A stretch of DNA of 64,000 nucleotides from Williamsia sp. DF01-3 (GCF_023051145.1 NZ_JALKFS010000005.1:2249733-2313732); one strand, 5' to 3'; numbered from the stretch's first letter, positions 17,803-28,923 are shown. The notes: generated from the letters alone by a model not told the origin. Program-made: numbers and translations.

Positions 17803-18488
17803 GCGGGCGTAGGACAGCGTGGCTGACGCCGTCAACCTCTCGTCCGGTGCGGGCACGTGTCGTCGCTCCGGAGGGTCCCTCGGGCCGTGTCGATCCCACG
17901 GTCGCGGCCGGGTTCGCAGCGGCCGGGCTGATCTCCGGGGGCACTGTCCTCATCCGCAACTGGCCGCGGGAAAGCGGACCCGGTGACGCCATCGGCGACG
18001 TCTTCGCCGAGATGGATGGTTACGTGGTGACGTCGGATGCCGGTCTCACGGTCACCTCGCGGTCGACCAGTGGGGTGCTCGGCCCTGTCGACGCGGCGGT
18101 GCACGAAGTCGCGGATCTCATACCGTTGATCGCCGTGCTGGCCACGCGAACGACGGGGGTGAGCCGCCTGAGGGGCGTCACCGACGACGACGTCACCGGC
18201 GTCATCGACAACGTGCGCAGGCTCGGAGGTGTGGCGGTCGTCGTCGATGAGGTGCTGATCATCGAGCCTCGACCTCTGGCCGCGGGTGTGTGGGATGCCG
18301 AGAACAGTGCCCCATCGGCCATTGCGGGCGCGGTCCTCGGGCTGGTCACCCCGGGCGTGCAGGTGAAGGGCTGGAACGTTGCGGAGGATATGTATCGGGG
18401 GCTGACCACCGAGTGGCTACGCATGATCTCCGCCGACGAATACCTCGTTCCAGGCAGCGCGAAGCTGCCTCATGAGTACATGGGCTGA
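17799..18488 (+). CDS. Stand-alone EPSP-synthase domain I-like protein (no catalytic residues)
   Basis: The 229 residues match AroA (3-phosphoshikimate 1-carboxyvinyltransferase) in a split way. Residues about 8-25 (WLTPSTSRPVRARVVAPEG) match the first strand of AroA. The rest, from about 28 on, matches the C-terminal AroA domain, with SGGTVLIRNWPRES, HEVADLIPLIAVLA, VSRLRG, VRRLGG and AGAVLGLVTPGV. The whole upper domain is missing. This is the set of segments that builds structural domain I of EPSP synthase. The shikimate-phosphate loop (GSKS), the ETDR region and the DHR motif near the end are all replaced, so catalysis is unlikely. TTG 17799 overlaps the AsnC-type stop by four bases, with GGAGG upstream. 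A ligand-binding or partner role is inference. Confidence 0.7.
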   Translation: MSGRRTAWLTPSTSRPVRARVVAPEGPSGRVDPTVAAGFAAAGLISGGTVLIRNWPRESGPGDAIGDVFAEMDGYVVTSDAGLTVTSRSTSGVLGPVDAAVHEVADLIPLIAVLATRTTGVSRLRGVTDDDVTGVIDNVRRLGGVAVVVDEVLIIEPRPLAAGVWDAENSAPSAIAGAVLGLVTPGVQVKGWNVAEDMYRGLTTEWLRMISADEYLVPGSAKLPHEYMG

Positions 18489-18675
18489 AAGTTCATGTCG
18501 TCGGCAACCGGTGCGCGTCACGAGCGGGAAGTTTCCTGTTCAGGGCGGGCCGAGCAGTCAGATGACATTGTGGGGTGTGCCAATCGTGGTTGATTTATGA
18601 CAACGGACGTTGACAAGCTAGGACCTAGCCCCTAGCGTTCGTCGAGAACACGTTGCACAGGCCAGGAGAGTCGTT
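18489..18675. other. Intergenic region before the AurF-like gene
   Basis: This 187-bp stretch holds no gene. It should contain the promoter of the diiron oxygenase operon. An AGGAGA ribosome site (18665-18670) lies six bases before the TTG start. A TAGGACCTAGCCCCTAG stretch at 18619-18635 has repeated CTAG-type sequence, a possible operator. Confidence 0.35.
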
Positions 18676-19677
18676 TTGACGAAAGCGCTGAAGTACGTCC
18701 CGGAACACACCCGCGACACCGATGGGCACGACTACGGCCAGGTCCTCGACGACCTGTCCAGCGCTTCGGTGCACAGGAACTTCGACCCGTATCTGGACAT
18801 TGACTGGGACGCGCCGCACATGGCGATCACCGAGAACGACCCGCGGTGGGTGCTGTCCAAGGTCGTCGACCCGATCGGCAGGCACCCCTGGTATCAGCAA
18901 CAGCCGCTCGACAAGCAGATCAAGATCGGCATGTGGCGTCAGGCCAACGTTGCCAAGGTGGGCCTTCAGTTCGAGTCCGTCCTGATCCGCGGTCTGATGC
19001 AGTACAGCTTCAAACTCCCCAACGCAGCCAAAGAGTTTCGCTACACGACTCACGAGGCCAAAGAGGAGTGCAACCACACCCTCATGTTCCAGGAGTTCAT
19101 CAACCGCACCGGGGTGGACGTTCCCGGCGCCAAGCTCGGCTACCGGTTGATCTCGCCCCTGGTTCCTTTGGCCTCCACCATCTTTCCCACGATCTTCTAC
19201 TTCGGTGTGCTGGGTGGGGAAGAGCCCATCGATCACATCCAGAAAGACTTCCTGCGCAATCGCGACGAGATGCACCCGACCATGATGGCCGTGATGCAAC
19301 TGCACGTCGCCGAAGAAGCCCGGCACATCTCCTTCGCCCACCACCTGCTGCGCGAAACGGTGCCCCGCAAGTCTTGGGTGCAGCGCTTTCTCCTGTCGCT
19401 GATGCTGCCGATCGTCATGCGGGTGCTGTGCGGGGCGATCACCGTGCCGCCCAAGTCTTTCGAGCGCGACTTCGACATCCCGCGCGAGGTCATGAAGGAC
19501 ATCTTCTGGAAGTCCGAGAGCTCCAAGCAGTTCCTCAGGAACGTCTTCGGTGACGTCCGGATGCTCGGAGAGCAGTGTGGCCTGATGAACCCGGTGTCGC
19601 GTGTGTTGTGGCGACTGCTCGGCATCGGCGGACGTCCTTCGCGCTATCGCAGCGAACCGACGTACACGGCGGCCTGA
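18676..19677 (+). CDS. AurF-like diiron oxygenase
   Basis: This 333-residue protein has the ligand set of AurF-type carboxylate-bridged diiron oxygenases. It shows a Glu in QFESVLIRG near residue 99, EECNH near residue 134, GGEEPIDH near residue 182, and HVAEEARHISFAHH near residue 213 giving His-X3-Glu-X2-His. AurF itself oxidises aromatic amines to nitro compounds; the substrate here is unknown. The TTG start is supported by AGGAGA at 18665. The next gene, an FprB-like reductase, starts two bases after the stop, so it is the likely electron donor. The pair matches Rv0885-Rv0886 from memory. Confidence 0.75.
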   Translation: MTKALKYVPEHTRDTDGHDYGQVLDDLSSASVHRNFDPYLDIDWDAPHMAITENDPRWVLSKVVDPIGRHPWYQQQPLDKQIKIGMWRQANVAKVGLQFESVLIRGLMQYSFKLPNAAKEFRYTTHEAKEECNHTLMFQEFINRTGVDVPGAKLGYRLISPLVPLASTIFPTIFYFGVLGGEEPIDHIQKDFLRNRDEMHPTMMAVMQLHVAEEARHISFAHHLLRETVPRKSWVQRFLLSLMLPIVMRVLCGAITVPPKSFERDFDIPREVMKDIFWKSESSKQFLRNVFGDVRMLGEQCGLMNPVSRVLWRLLGIGGRPSRYRSEPTYTAA

Positions 19678-19679
19678 GA

Positions 19680-21224
19680 GTGCCCCATGTGGTGACGCAG
19701 GCGTGTTGCGCCGATGCGTCGTGCGTCTACGCGTGCCCGGTCAACTGCATTCATCCGACTCCGGACGAGCCCGATTTCCTCACGTCGGAGATGCTGTACA
19801 TCGACCCGGCCACGTGCGTGGATTGTGGTGCATGCGTGAGCGCCTGCCCGGTGGGCGCGATTGTTCCGGGCAACCGGATCGAGCCCGCGCACGAACGCTA
19901 TCCGGCCATCAACGCCGACCACTACTCCGATGCAGCAACCCCGGCGGTCCGATTCCCGGTGGACCCGGGACTGCGTCTGCCCTTGGCGCCCATCTCGAAG
20001 CCGAAGCCGATGGCGTCGCCCGGCGGGGAACCGGTGCGCGTGGCAATTGTCGGTTCAGGCCCGTCTGCGATGTATGCCGCCGACGAACTGCTCCGGTACC
20101 CGAACGTGAGCGTCACCATCCACGAGAGGCTGGACAAACCGTTCGGTCTCGCCCGTTACGGCGTTGCGCCCGATCATCTCTCGACACGCAAGGTGATGGC
20201 GCTCTTCGATGAGATCGCACGAGACGATCGGCTCGACATCCTTCTCGGCAGCGAACTCGGTCGCGACATCACCTTGGACGAACTGCAGCGCGACAACCAC
20301 GCCGTGATCTATGCCGGCGGAGCCGGCACCGACCGACGGTTGCAGGTTCCCGGTGCGGATCTGCCCGGTGTGGCCAGCGCGACAGAGTTCGTCGGCTGGT
20401 ACAACGGGCACCCCGACTTCGCCGACCGTCGATTCGACCTCTCGTCGCGGCGGGTGGTGATCATCGGCAACGGCAACGTCGCTCTCGACGTCGCGCGCAT
20501 CCTCGCGACCGACCCGCAGCGGTTGGCTTCGACATCCATCTCACGGACCGCACTGGAGGCGTTGCGTTCGTCGATGGTCGAAGAGATCGTCGTCGCCGCG
20601 CGCCGTGGTCCCGAAGGCGCCGCCTTCACCCTTCCCGAACTGATCGGGCTGGCCGACGGGGGTGTCGACGTCACGCTCGACCCCGGTGCGCTCGACGCTG
20701 TGAACGCAACCGCGCCAACCGACCCGACTGCGGCGGCCAAGCTGCAATTACTGGCCGAGCTGGCAGATCGTCCCCGGCGCACCGGCCCGAGCATCAGGCT
20801 TGCGTTCCTCCGATCGCCCGAACGCTTCGAGTGTGACGCGGCCGGGATACTCGACGGCGTCACATTCGGGATCAATCGGTTCGATTCGCAGAGGGGTGGA
20901 ACCGAGCCGACCGGTCAGGTCGAAACCGTCGCCGCCGGAGTGGTTCTCACGTCCATCGGATACCGAGGCGTGGAAGTTCCCGGCTTGCCGTTCGACCCTG
21001 TGCGCGGAGTCATCCCGAACGAGCAGGGCAGAGTTGTCACGTCGGCGGGCCCGATCCCCGGCCTGTACGTGACCGGATGGATCAAGCGAGGCCCCTCCGG
21101 TTTCATCGGCACCAACAAATCGGACTCGGCCGAGACCGTCGCCCGTCTACGGGAAGATCTCGAAGCCGGCCAACTGGTCGGACCGGCGAAGACGAGCCGT
21201 CGTAAGCGCCTGTCGGCCCACTGA
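19680..21224 (+). CDS. fprB: Ferredoxin-NADP reductase with N-terminal 2x[4Fe-4S] domain (FprB type)
   Basis: This is a protein of 514 residues. The N-terminal 65 residues are a ferredoxin with two clusters of cysteines (CCADASCVYACPVNC and CVDCGACVSACPVG). Then comes an adrenodoxin-reductase-like part with FAD site VAIVGSGPSAMYAADELL near residue 121 and NADPH site VVIIGNGNVALDVARIL near residue 261. The end, WIKRGPSGFIGTNKSDSAETV, is typical of FprA/FprB. It passes electrons from NADPH to iron-sulfur partners, most likely the AurF-like oxygenase upstream and possibly the Rieske enzyme. GTG 19680 fits the ferredoxin N-terminus. Confidence 0.88.
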   Translation: MPHVVTQACCADASCVYACPVNCIHPTPDEPDFLTSEMLYIDPATCVDCGACVSACPVGAIVPGNRIEPAHERYPAINADHYSDAATPAVRFPVDPGLRLPLAPISKPKPMASPGGEPVRVAIVGSGPSAMYAADELLRYPNVSVTIHERLDKPFGLARYGVAPDHLSTRKVMALFDEIARDDRLDILLGSELGRDITLDELQRDNHAVIYAGGAGTDRRLQVPGADLPGVASATEFVGWYNGHPDFADRRFDLSSRRVVIIGNGNVALDVARILATDPQRLASTSISRTALEALRSSMVEEIVVAARRGPEGAAFTLPELIGLADGGVDVTLDPGALDAVNATAPTDPTAAAKLQLLAELADRPRRTGPSIRLAFLRSPERFECDAAGILDGVTFGINRFDSQRGGTEPTGQVETVAAGVVLTSIGYRGVEVPGLPFDPVRGVIPNEQGRVVTSAGPIPGLYVTGWIKRGPSGFIGTNKSDSAETVARLREDLEAGQLVGPAKTSRRKRLSAH

Positions 21225-21367
21225 ACAACCGTCATCACCACCTCCTCGAAGTCGGTCCGGCGTCGGACCACTCGAGAGAACAGCTACGAGCTGGGTATCA
21301 CGTCGGGTGCGCCTGTGAGGTACATCGGAACCCGGCGTGCGCACGCGAGGTGATGGCGCGAACGCGT

Positions 21368-21622
21368 TCAGGAGGTCACGTCGGAGGCGGAATCACGCTG
21401 CGCCCCAGTCTTGTCCAAGACATCCTGAACGGCCTGTGGAGTCGTGGTGCCGCCCTGGACGACGTAGATGCGCTCGCCTTTGTGGGAACCGTTGGCCCAC
21501 TTGTCGTTCTGCTGCCAGTCGATGATCTTGCCGTCGTTGTCGAACGCGATGGCGTCGTAGTCGGGATGCTCTCCCGCGAAGTGGGCGATCTGACGGGCTG
21601 TGGCGCTGACTTCTTCAGACAT
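21368..21622 (-). CDS. Small conserved-looking protein of unknown function
   Basis: This is an 84-residue acidic protein starting MSEEVSATARQIAHFAG. It has a compact central part (YDAIAFDNDGKIIDWQQND, then ERIYVVQGG) that looks like a small alpha/beta domain. There is no signal peptide, membrane segment or recognised motif. It lies downstream of the greA terminator and convergent with fprB. Codon use is GC3-rich like its neighbours, so I regard it as real, but I do not recognise the family. No strong ribosome site is visible. Confidence 0.5.
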   Translation of the reverse strand: MSEEVSATARQIAHFAGEHPDYDAIAFDNDGKIIDWQQNDKWANGSHKGERIYVVQGGTTTPQAVQDVLDKTGAQRDSASDVTS

Positions 21623-21692
21623 GGCGGCCGAGTACCCGCACTGCAGCCGTTCGACACATCGTCCGGGCCGGCCGGTGTCGGTGGCCTTCACA

Positions 21693-21740
21693 CAAAAATG
21701 CCCTACCGGCGACGTCCTTCGCGGACGCCCCGATAGGGCA
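21693..21740 (-). terminator. Rho-independent terminator of greA
   Basis: On the minus strand TGCCCTA (21740-21734) pairs with TAGGGCA (21705-21699), with an inner GTCCGCGAAGGAC hairpin between. The stem is followed by five T residues (21698-21694). It lies 14 bp after the greA stop. Confidence 0.85.
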
Positions 21741-21753
21741 CTCGAGTGCTTGC

Positions 21754-22248
21754 TCAGGCGTGGTACGGCTCCGCGCTCACCAGGGTCACCGAGATGGTGG
21801 CCCCGCTGGGCACGGTGTACTTACGGGTCTCGCCGACCTTGGCGTCGATCAACGCGCCGCCCAATGGCGACTTCGGTGAATAGACCTCGAGCTTCTCGTC
21901 GGACGAACCCTGTTCGCGGGTCGCGATCAAGAAGGTCTCGGTGTCGTTCTCGTCGCCGTCGTAGTACACCTTCACCACGGAACCTGGCAGTGCCACCCCC
22001 GACTGCGTCGGCGTCTCGCCGACCTTTGCGGTGTTGAGCAACTCCTGGAGCTGACGGATGCGGGCCTCTTGCTGACCCTGCTCGTCGCGGGCGGCGTGGT
22101 AGCCACCGTTCTCCTTGAGGTCACCCTCTTCGCGGCGCTCGTTGATCTCGGCGGCAATCACCGGACGATTCGCGATGAGGGCGTCGAGCTCCTCTTTGAG
22201 CCGATCATGGGACTCCTGGGTAAGCCAGGTCACCTCGGTGTCGGTCAT
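21754..22248 (-). CDS. greA: Transcription elongation factor GreA
   Basis: This 164-residue factor rescues backtracked RNA polymerase by stimulating transcript cleavage. The N-terminal coiled coil carries the acidic tip [20 protein letters not shown] near residue 35, whose Asp and Glu coordinate the catalytic metal. The C-terminal domain has [15 protein letters not shown] chose ATG 22248 ([13 protein letters not shown]), which matches the length of mycobacterial GreA (164). A second ATG nine bases upstream is in frame. Confidence 0.95.
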   Translation of the reverse strand: MTDTEVTWLTQESHDRLKEELDALIANRPVIAAEINERREEGDLKENGGYHAARDEQGQQEARIRQLQELLNTAKVGETPTQSGVALPGSVVKVYYDGDENDTETFLIATREQGSSDEKLEVYSPKSPLGGALIDAKVGETRKYTVPSGATISVTLVSAEPYHA

Positions 22249-22278
22249 GCTCGTCACTCCCTCTCGTTAAATACAGCA

Positions 22279-22302
22279 ACACGGCCCCTCTCGGGACCGT
22301 GT
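22279..22302 (-). terminator. Hairpin terminator after the queuosine-precursor transporter
   Basis: On the minus strand ACACGGTCCC pairs with GGGGCCGTGT around a GAGA loop, 42 bp after the transporter stop and 30 bp before greA. There is no clear U-run, so termination may be partial. Confidence 0.55.
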
Positions 22303-22344
22303 ATCAGCCAAGAGTAGCAGGACATATGGACACGGCTCGAATTC

Positions 22345-23118
22345 TTATCGAATTGTGCCCTGCTGGGCGAGGGCCGTGCGGTAGCTGGGTTCACGGCTCT
22401 TGAGCCATCCGACCACCAGGTACGTCAGCGGCATGATGGCCACCTCGACCAGGGTTTTCCACACGAATCCGATGAGGGTGTAGTTGATGAAGTCCGACCA
22501 GGTCGAGATGCCCAGGGCCGACGCTGCGATGGAACAGAAAACCAGGGTGTCGAAGAATTCACCGACCACGGTGGAACTGAAAAGCCGGGCCCACAAACGT
22601 TTTTCTCCCGAGCGCTCTTTCATCTTCACGAGAACCCAGGAATTGAGGAATTCACCCACGACATATCCGGCGAGTCCGGCGGCGAGGAATTGTGGAACGA
22701 CCCCCGCGACGGTCTCGAACGATTCTTGACCGTCGTAGAAGTCGGCGGCCGGCAGGTGGACGGTGAGCCAGAAGCACAGGGAAGCGATCAGGAGTACGGC
22801 GAAACCGGTGAGGATCGTGCGGCGCATCGCCTTGAAGCCGTACACCTCGCTGATCACGTCGCCCAGCACGTAGGCGAGGGGGAAGAGGTAGAACGCTCCG
22901 TCGGTGACCAGACCGTCCATGGACAGTGGCCCGAAGTCGAAGTGGAGGTCGGTGAACAACACCACACCTTTGGTGCCGGTGATGTTGCTGATCATCATCA
23001 CGCCGACGAAGAGTCCGACGAGCGTGGGGAAGTAGTGACTGGTGATGGTGGCGAACGCCGGGCCCGTTCCCTTGGCGGTGAGCGGGTCCGGCTGCCCAGA
23101 CTGTGTTGTTGGTGTCAT
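22345..23118 (-). CDS. yhhQ: Queuosine-precursor transporter (YhhQ/DUF165 family)
   Basis: This 257-residue integral membrane protein has six to seven hydrophobic helices. It carries family marks such as MMISNITGTKGV near the first helix, FPLAYVLGDVISEVYGFK near residue 80, and VGEFLNSWVLVKMKER and VVGEFFDTLVFCSIA in the second half. YhhQ proteins import preQ0/preQ1 or queuine precursors for tRNA queuosine salvage. No queuosine synthesis gene is in the window, so the organism may depend on salvage. It is transcribed toward greA. Confidence 0.88.
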   Translation of the reverse strand: MTPTTQSGQPDPLTAKGTGPAFATITSHYFPTLVGLFVGVMMISNITGTKGVVLFTDLHFDFGPLSMDGLVTDGAFYLFPLAYVLGDVISEVYGFKAMRRTILTGFAVLLIASLCFWLTVHLPAADFYDGQESFETVAGVVPQFLAAGLAGYVVGEFLNSWVLVKMKERSGEKRLWARLFSSTVVGEFFDTLVFCSIAASALGISTWSDFINYTLIGFVWKTLVEVAIMPLTYLVVGWLKSREPSYRTALAQQGTIR

Positions 23119-23237
23119 GGGTGCCGATTATGGGGCACGTCCGTGCCGGCCGGTGCGTCGGTCACGCGCTGCGCTGAGCGTCGCGCATCGGTGTGAACCG
23201 GTGCGCGAGGCGCAGGGCCGTGCGCACTACGGAGAAG

Positions 23238-23666
23238 TCAGGGGGCCACGAGGTACGGCGGCACGGTGTCACTGCATCCGTAGACCTCGCCCACCGCGGG
23301 AGGGGCAGAGGTGCGGACCACTGCCGACATCGGGAGCCGGGGGTCCTCTGACGCCGGGACGTACACCTCGCGGCGCCCGGTCTCGGATCCGTCCTTGGAT
23401 CTGGCTCGCACCACGCACGTCGCGGGGACGGTCGGGTCCTTGCGGTTGACGGTGAACTTCACCTCCACGGAGGTGTCGTCGAGGATGTCGTATCCGGTGG
23501 CTTCGCCGGAGATCTCCGGATCGGCGAACCGCTGGTAGGCGAGCCAGGCGATCACCACGCCGATGATGATCACGAGGCCGGTGAGCGCGAGGAACCAGCG
23601 TCTGCGTGATCGAGGTGTGCGTTCGGCCGGATAGCGGCCCTGCGGGAGGCTGCGGGCGCTGGTCAT
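23238..23666 (-). CDS. DUF4307 single-pass membrane protein
   Basis: The 142 residues consist of a basic cytoplasmic start with PAERTPRSRRRW, one membrane helix (FLALTGLVIIIGVVIAWLAY, about residues 25-45), and an exported domain of about 95 residues with two cysteines (TCVVRARS, VYGCSD) that could form a disulfide. This is the DUF4307 family, found next to mca in Mycobacteriales (Rv1081c). Its function is unknown. It is divergent from mca with a 111-bp control region. Confidence 0.82.
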   Translation of the reverse strand: MTSARSLPQGRYPAERTPRSRRRWFLALTGLVIIIGVVIAWLAYQRFADPEISGEATGYDILDDTSVEVKFTVNRKDPTVPATCVVRARSKDGSETGRREVYVPASEDPRLPMSAVVRTSAPPAVGEVYGCSDTVPPYLVAP

Positions 23667-23777
23667 GGGTTCATACCTACCATGGAGTGGCAGAACCGAG
23701 ACCGGCGCGGCGCGAGCCCGGGGTGCGGTGGGAGTATGGACAAGCGATTGACGACGGTGTGAAGGTGAGGACTACGC

Positions 23778-24668
23778 GTGGGTGGACTACGACTCATGGC
23801 GGTGCATGCGCACCCTGACGACGAGTCCAGCAAGGGTGCGGCCACCATGGCCAAGTACGCGGCCGAGGGCCACGACGTTCTGGTGGTGACTCTCACCGGT
23901 GGCGAGCGCGGCGACATCCTGAATCCGGCGATGGACTTGCCGGGCATCAAGGACCGGATGCCGGAAGTCCGTCGCGAGGAGATGGCCAAGGCCGCCGCAG
24001 CTCTCGGTGTGCAGCAGACCTGGCTCGGATTCGTCGACTCGGGGTTGCCCGAAGGTGACCCGCTGCCACCGGTGCCCGAGGGCTCGTTTGCCACGGTCCC
24101 ACTCGACGAGGCCACCGAGGCGTTGGTACGGGTGGTACGGGATTTCAAACCGCACGTGATGATCACCTATGACGAACTCGGCGGATACCCCCATCCCGAC
24201 CACATTCGGTGCCACGAGGTGTCGATGGCGGCGTACGAGACGGCGGGCGACCCGGACCGGTTCCCTGACGCCGGCGAACCGTGGACGGTGTCCAAGATCT
24301 ACTACACGCACGGCTTCATCCGCGACCGGATGGTGTTGTTCTCCGATGAGTACGCCAAGATCGGCAAGGAGAGCCCCTTCAAGGAGTGGCTCTCGAAGTG
24401 GGATCCCGAACGCGGCAACCTGATGGGCCGCGTGACCACCCAGGTGACATGCGGCGAGTACTTCCCGCAGCGCGACGAGGCGCTCCGGGCCCACGCCACG
24501 CAGATCGACCCGAACGGTGTGTTCTTCGCGGTCCCGATGGACTGGCAGCTCCGGCTGTGGCCGACCGAGGAGTTCGAGTTGGCGAAGACGAGGGTCAAGA
24601 CCGCAATCCCCGAGACCGACCTGTTCGCGGGTATCGAACCCGATGCAAGTGAAGGTGAGGCGTCATGA
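23778..24668 (+). CDS. mca: Mycothiol S-conjugate amidase
   Basis: This 296-residue zinc enzyme cleaves the amide bond of mycothiol S-conjugates, releasing mercapturic acids for export and GlcN-Ins for reuse. The LmbE-type metal site is [10 protein letters not shown] at residues 10-19, with a further His in [11 protein letters not shown] near residue 136. [21 protein letters not shown] in the C-terminal part is highly characteristic of Mca and separates it from MshB. The start is GTG 23778. Its presence confirms a mycothiol-making actinobacterium. The stop overlaps the next start as ATGA. Confidence 0.95.
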   Translation: MGGLRLMAVHAHPDDESSKGAATMAKYAAEGHDVLVVTLTGGERGDILNPAMDLPGIKDRMPEVRREEMAKAAAALGVQQTWLGFVDSGLPEGDPLPPVPEGSFATVPLDEATEALVRVVRDFKPHVMITYDELGGYPHPDHIRCHEVSMAAYETAGDPDRFPDAGEPWTVSKIYYTHGFIRDRMVLFSDEYAKIGKESPFKEWLSKWDPERGNLMGRVTTQVTCGEYFPQRDEALRAHATQIDPNGVFFAVPMDWQLRLWPTEEFELAKTRVKTAIPETDLFAGIEPDASEGEAS

Positions 24669-24890
24669 GTGCCACTGCATACGCTGCGGCGCAGCTCACC
24701 GATGTGTTGGCCAAGACGGAGGGTCCCGAGTTCGGCAAGGCGTCGCCGCTCGGCCTCCTGGTCATCTTGTTGCTGCTGGTGGGAACCGTCTTCCTGATCT
24801 GGTCCATGAACCGGCACATCCGCAACCTGCCCAAGAAGTTCGAGCGGGACCATCCTGAGGCCGATCAGGCCGCCGACGACGGGACCGACC

Positions 24891-24919
<29 letters not shown>
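24665..24919 (+). CDS. Small single-pass membrane protein (Rv1083-like)
   Basis: The 84 residues have one hydrophobic helix ([21 protein letters not shown], about residues 28-48) followed by a basic then acidic cytoplasmic tail ([17 protein letters not shown]). It overlaps mca by four bases and the next gene by 29 bases, so all three are co-transcribed. It corresponds by position to Rv1083. Its function is unknown. Confidence 0.8.
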
Positions 24920-26930
<2,011 letters not shown>

Positions 26931-28339
26931 TCCATCGCCCAATCGATCTCGTCTATCGTGATGACGATGGGTGGTGCGAGGCGCAAGGTGGATCCATGAG
27001 TGTCCTTCACCAGCACACCCCGCTGGGCCAGTGCGGTGCTCAGTTCCTTGCCGGTTCCCAGAGCTGGGTCGACATCGATGCCTGCCCAGAGCCCGAGGCC
27101 GCGAATGTCGGTGAGGCCCATGGTGCTCAGCTCGTGTAACCGGCGATGAAGATGGTCTCCCAGGACGGTGGCACGGTCTTGCCAGTAACCGGTTTCGAGC
27201 ATGCCCACCACAGTCGAACCCACCGCTGCGGCAAGCGGATTGCCACCGAAGGTGGAGCCGTGCTCGCCCGGGTGCAACACCCCCAGCACCGAACTGTCGG
27301 CCACCACTGCCGACACGGGCAGGACGCCCCCGCCGAGCGCTTTGCCCAGGACGTAGAGATCGGGGACCACCTGCCAGTGGTCGGAGGCGAAGGTTGTCCC
27401 TGTTCGTCCCAGGCCGGACTGGATCTCGTCGAGGATGAGCAGAACGTCTGTCTCCGAACAGATCCGGCGAACCTCCGGCAGGTAGTCGCGCGGTGGAACG
27501 ATGATGCCCGCCTCGCCCTGGATCGGCTCGAGCAGGACCGCGACGGTCGTGTCGTCGATGGCTGCGGTCAAGGACTCGGCGTCGCCGAAGGGGACGATAC
27601 GAAAGCCCGGCGTGAACGGGCCGAAGCCGCGGCGCGCGGTCTCGTCGTCGGAGAAGCTCACGATCGTGGTGGTCCGCCCGTGGAAGTTCCCACCGGCCAC
27701 CACGATCGAGGCGGTCTCGGCGGGTACGCCCTTGACGTCGGTGCCCCATTTGCGAGCGACCTTGATGGCCGATTCGACGGCTTCGGCACCGGTGTTCATG
27801 GGTAGGGCCATGTCCTTGCCGCACAGGTCGGCAAGATCGCGGCAGAAGGGGCCGAGCCGGTCCGAGTGGAGTGCGCGACTCGTGAGCGTCACGCGTGTGA
27901 GCTGATCGGCCAGCGCGGCAAGGATCTCGGGGTTTCGATGGCCGAAGTTGAGCGCTGAATAGCCCGCGAGGCAGTCGAGGTATCGCGCACCGGCGACATC
28001 GGTGATCCAGGCGCCCTGTGCCGAGGCGGCGACCACCGGCAGGGGCGAATAGTTGTGTGGGACATGGCGTGCGGCCATCGCGATGTGCTCGGCAGTGGCG
28101 AGGCCGGGACAGGGGATCGGCGAGGGGATGTCGGTGTCGAGGGTCATCTGCTCAGGGCCGGATCGAGCGGCGGCAAAAGAGAGCAGGAGAGCTTCATACA
28201 TCAAGGGTAGGGACACCGTCTGACGCAAGCAATGCTCGTGCATTGCGCACAGAGAGCGCATTTGTTGTCGCATCTGGCAAAATGGGGTGATCCGTTGCGT
28301 CGGGCCAGCGGACCATCGAGCGGGAAGTGACGACTGGCT

Positions 28340-28780
28340 GTGTTGGACAACCTCGACGAGGCGATCCTGGGTTGTCTGACCAAGGACGCACGACAGACCT
28401 ACGCCCAGATCGGCGAGCAGGTCCGGTTGTCGGCACCGGCGGTGAAACGCCGGGTCGACCGGCTGGTGTCGTCCGGTGTGATCCGGGGTTTCACGGTTGT
28501 GACCGACCCGGCGGCACTGCAGTGGACAACCGAGGCGTACGTGCAGGTCTTCTGCCGCGGAACCGTCGCCCCGGACATCTTGGCGCGGTCGTGGGAACAC
28601 ATCACCGAGGTGGTCAGCGCCGCGACGGTGACGGGGAAGGCCGACGCGATCCTGCGTGTGGTGGCCCGCGACGTCCAGCATCTCGAGGAGGCGCTCGAAC
28701 GGATCCGCTCGGCGGAAACGGTGGACCACTCCGAGAGCATCATCGTGCTGTCACGAGTGATCGACCGCGGCCGGCCCTGA
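28340..28780 (+). CDS. Lrp/AsnC-family regulator, probably of rocD
   Basis: The 146 residues form one AsnC unit: a helix-turn-helix at residues 1-50 (LDEAILGCLTKDARQTYAQIGE, with SAPAVKRRVDRL as recognition helix) and a RAM ligand domain in the rest. The start is GTG 28340. It is divergent from rocD across about 190 bp that must carry the operators. Regulators of this kind in mycobacteria respond to amino acids such as arginine or ornithine; the ligand here is inferred from the neighbour. Confidence 0.85.
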   Translation: MLDNLDEAILGCLTKDARQTYAQIGEQVRLSAPAVKRRVDRLVSSGVIRGFTVVTDPAALQWTTEAYVQVFCRGTVAPDILARSWEHITEVVSAATVTGKADAILRVVARDVQHLEEALERIRSAETVDHSESIIVLSRVIDRGRP

Positions 28781-28811
28781 GCGCTCCGGGGACGGCGCCT
28801 GACATGCAACA

Positions 28812-28841
28812 TTGGGCACCGCGGCATTCACGTGCTACTTT
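28812..28841 (+). promoter_or_regulatory. Promoter of the DAHP synthase leader
   Basis: TTGGGC (28812-28817) and TACTTT (28836-28841) are separated by 18 bp. The -10 box ends seven bases before the GTG of the leader peptide, so the leader is probably translated from a leaderless RNA. Confidence 0.6.
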
Positions 28842-28848
28842 GGCCGAC

Positions 28849-28923
28849 GTGAACATCAGTGCGCGCGTGTATTGGCGCTTTATCGAGGCTCCGGGTGGAG
28901 CCGCCGATACAGCGCTTCGCTGA
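28849..28923 (+). CDS. Leader peptide of the aroF attenuator (AroR-like)
   Basis: This 24-codon reading frame (GTG 28849 to TGA 28921-28923) contains the run Tyr-Trp-Arg-Phe (YWRF) at codons 8-11, one codon for each aromatic amino acid within four codons. It lies just upstream of a hairpin cascade ending in an intrinsic terminator, and the next gene is DAHP synthase, the entry enzyme of aromatic amino-acid synthesis. Scarcity of any charged aromatic tRNA would stall the ribosome here. I recall an aroF leader peptide called AroR in Corynebacterium glutamicum; this looks like its counterpart. Confidence 0.75.
   Translation: MNISARVYWRFIEAPGGAADTALR

Noticed and set aside
9464-21224. Biosynthetic gene cluster for a nitro compound using the AurF-like enzyme
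   Set aside because: The oxygenase/FprB pair is a conserved unit in Mycobacteriales and is separated from the leftward operon by an independent regulator. No assembly-line or tailoring genes are present.
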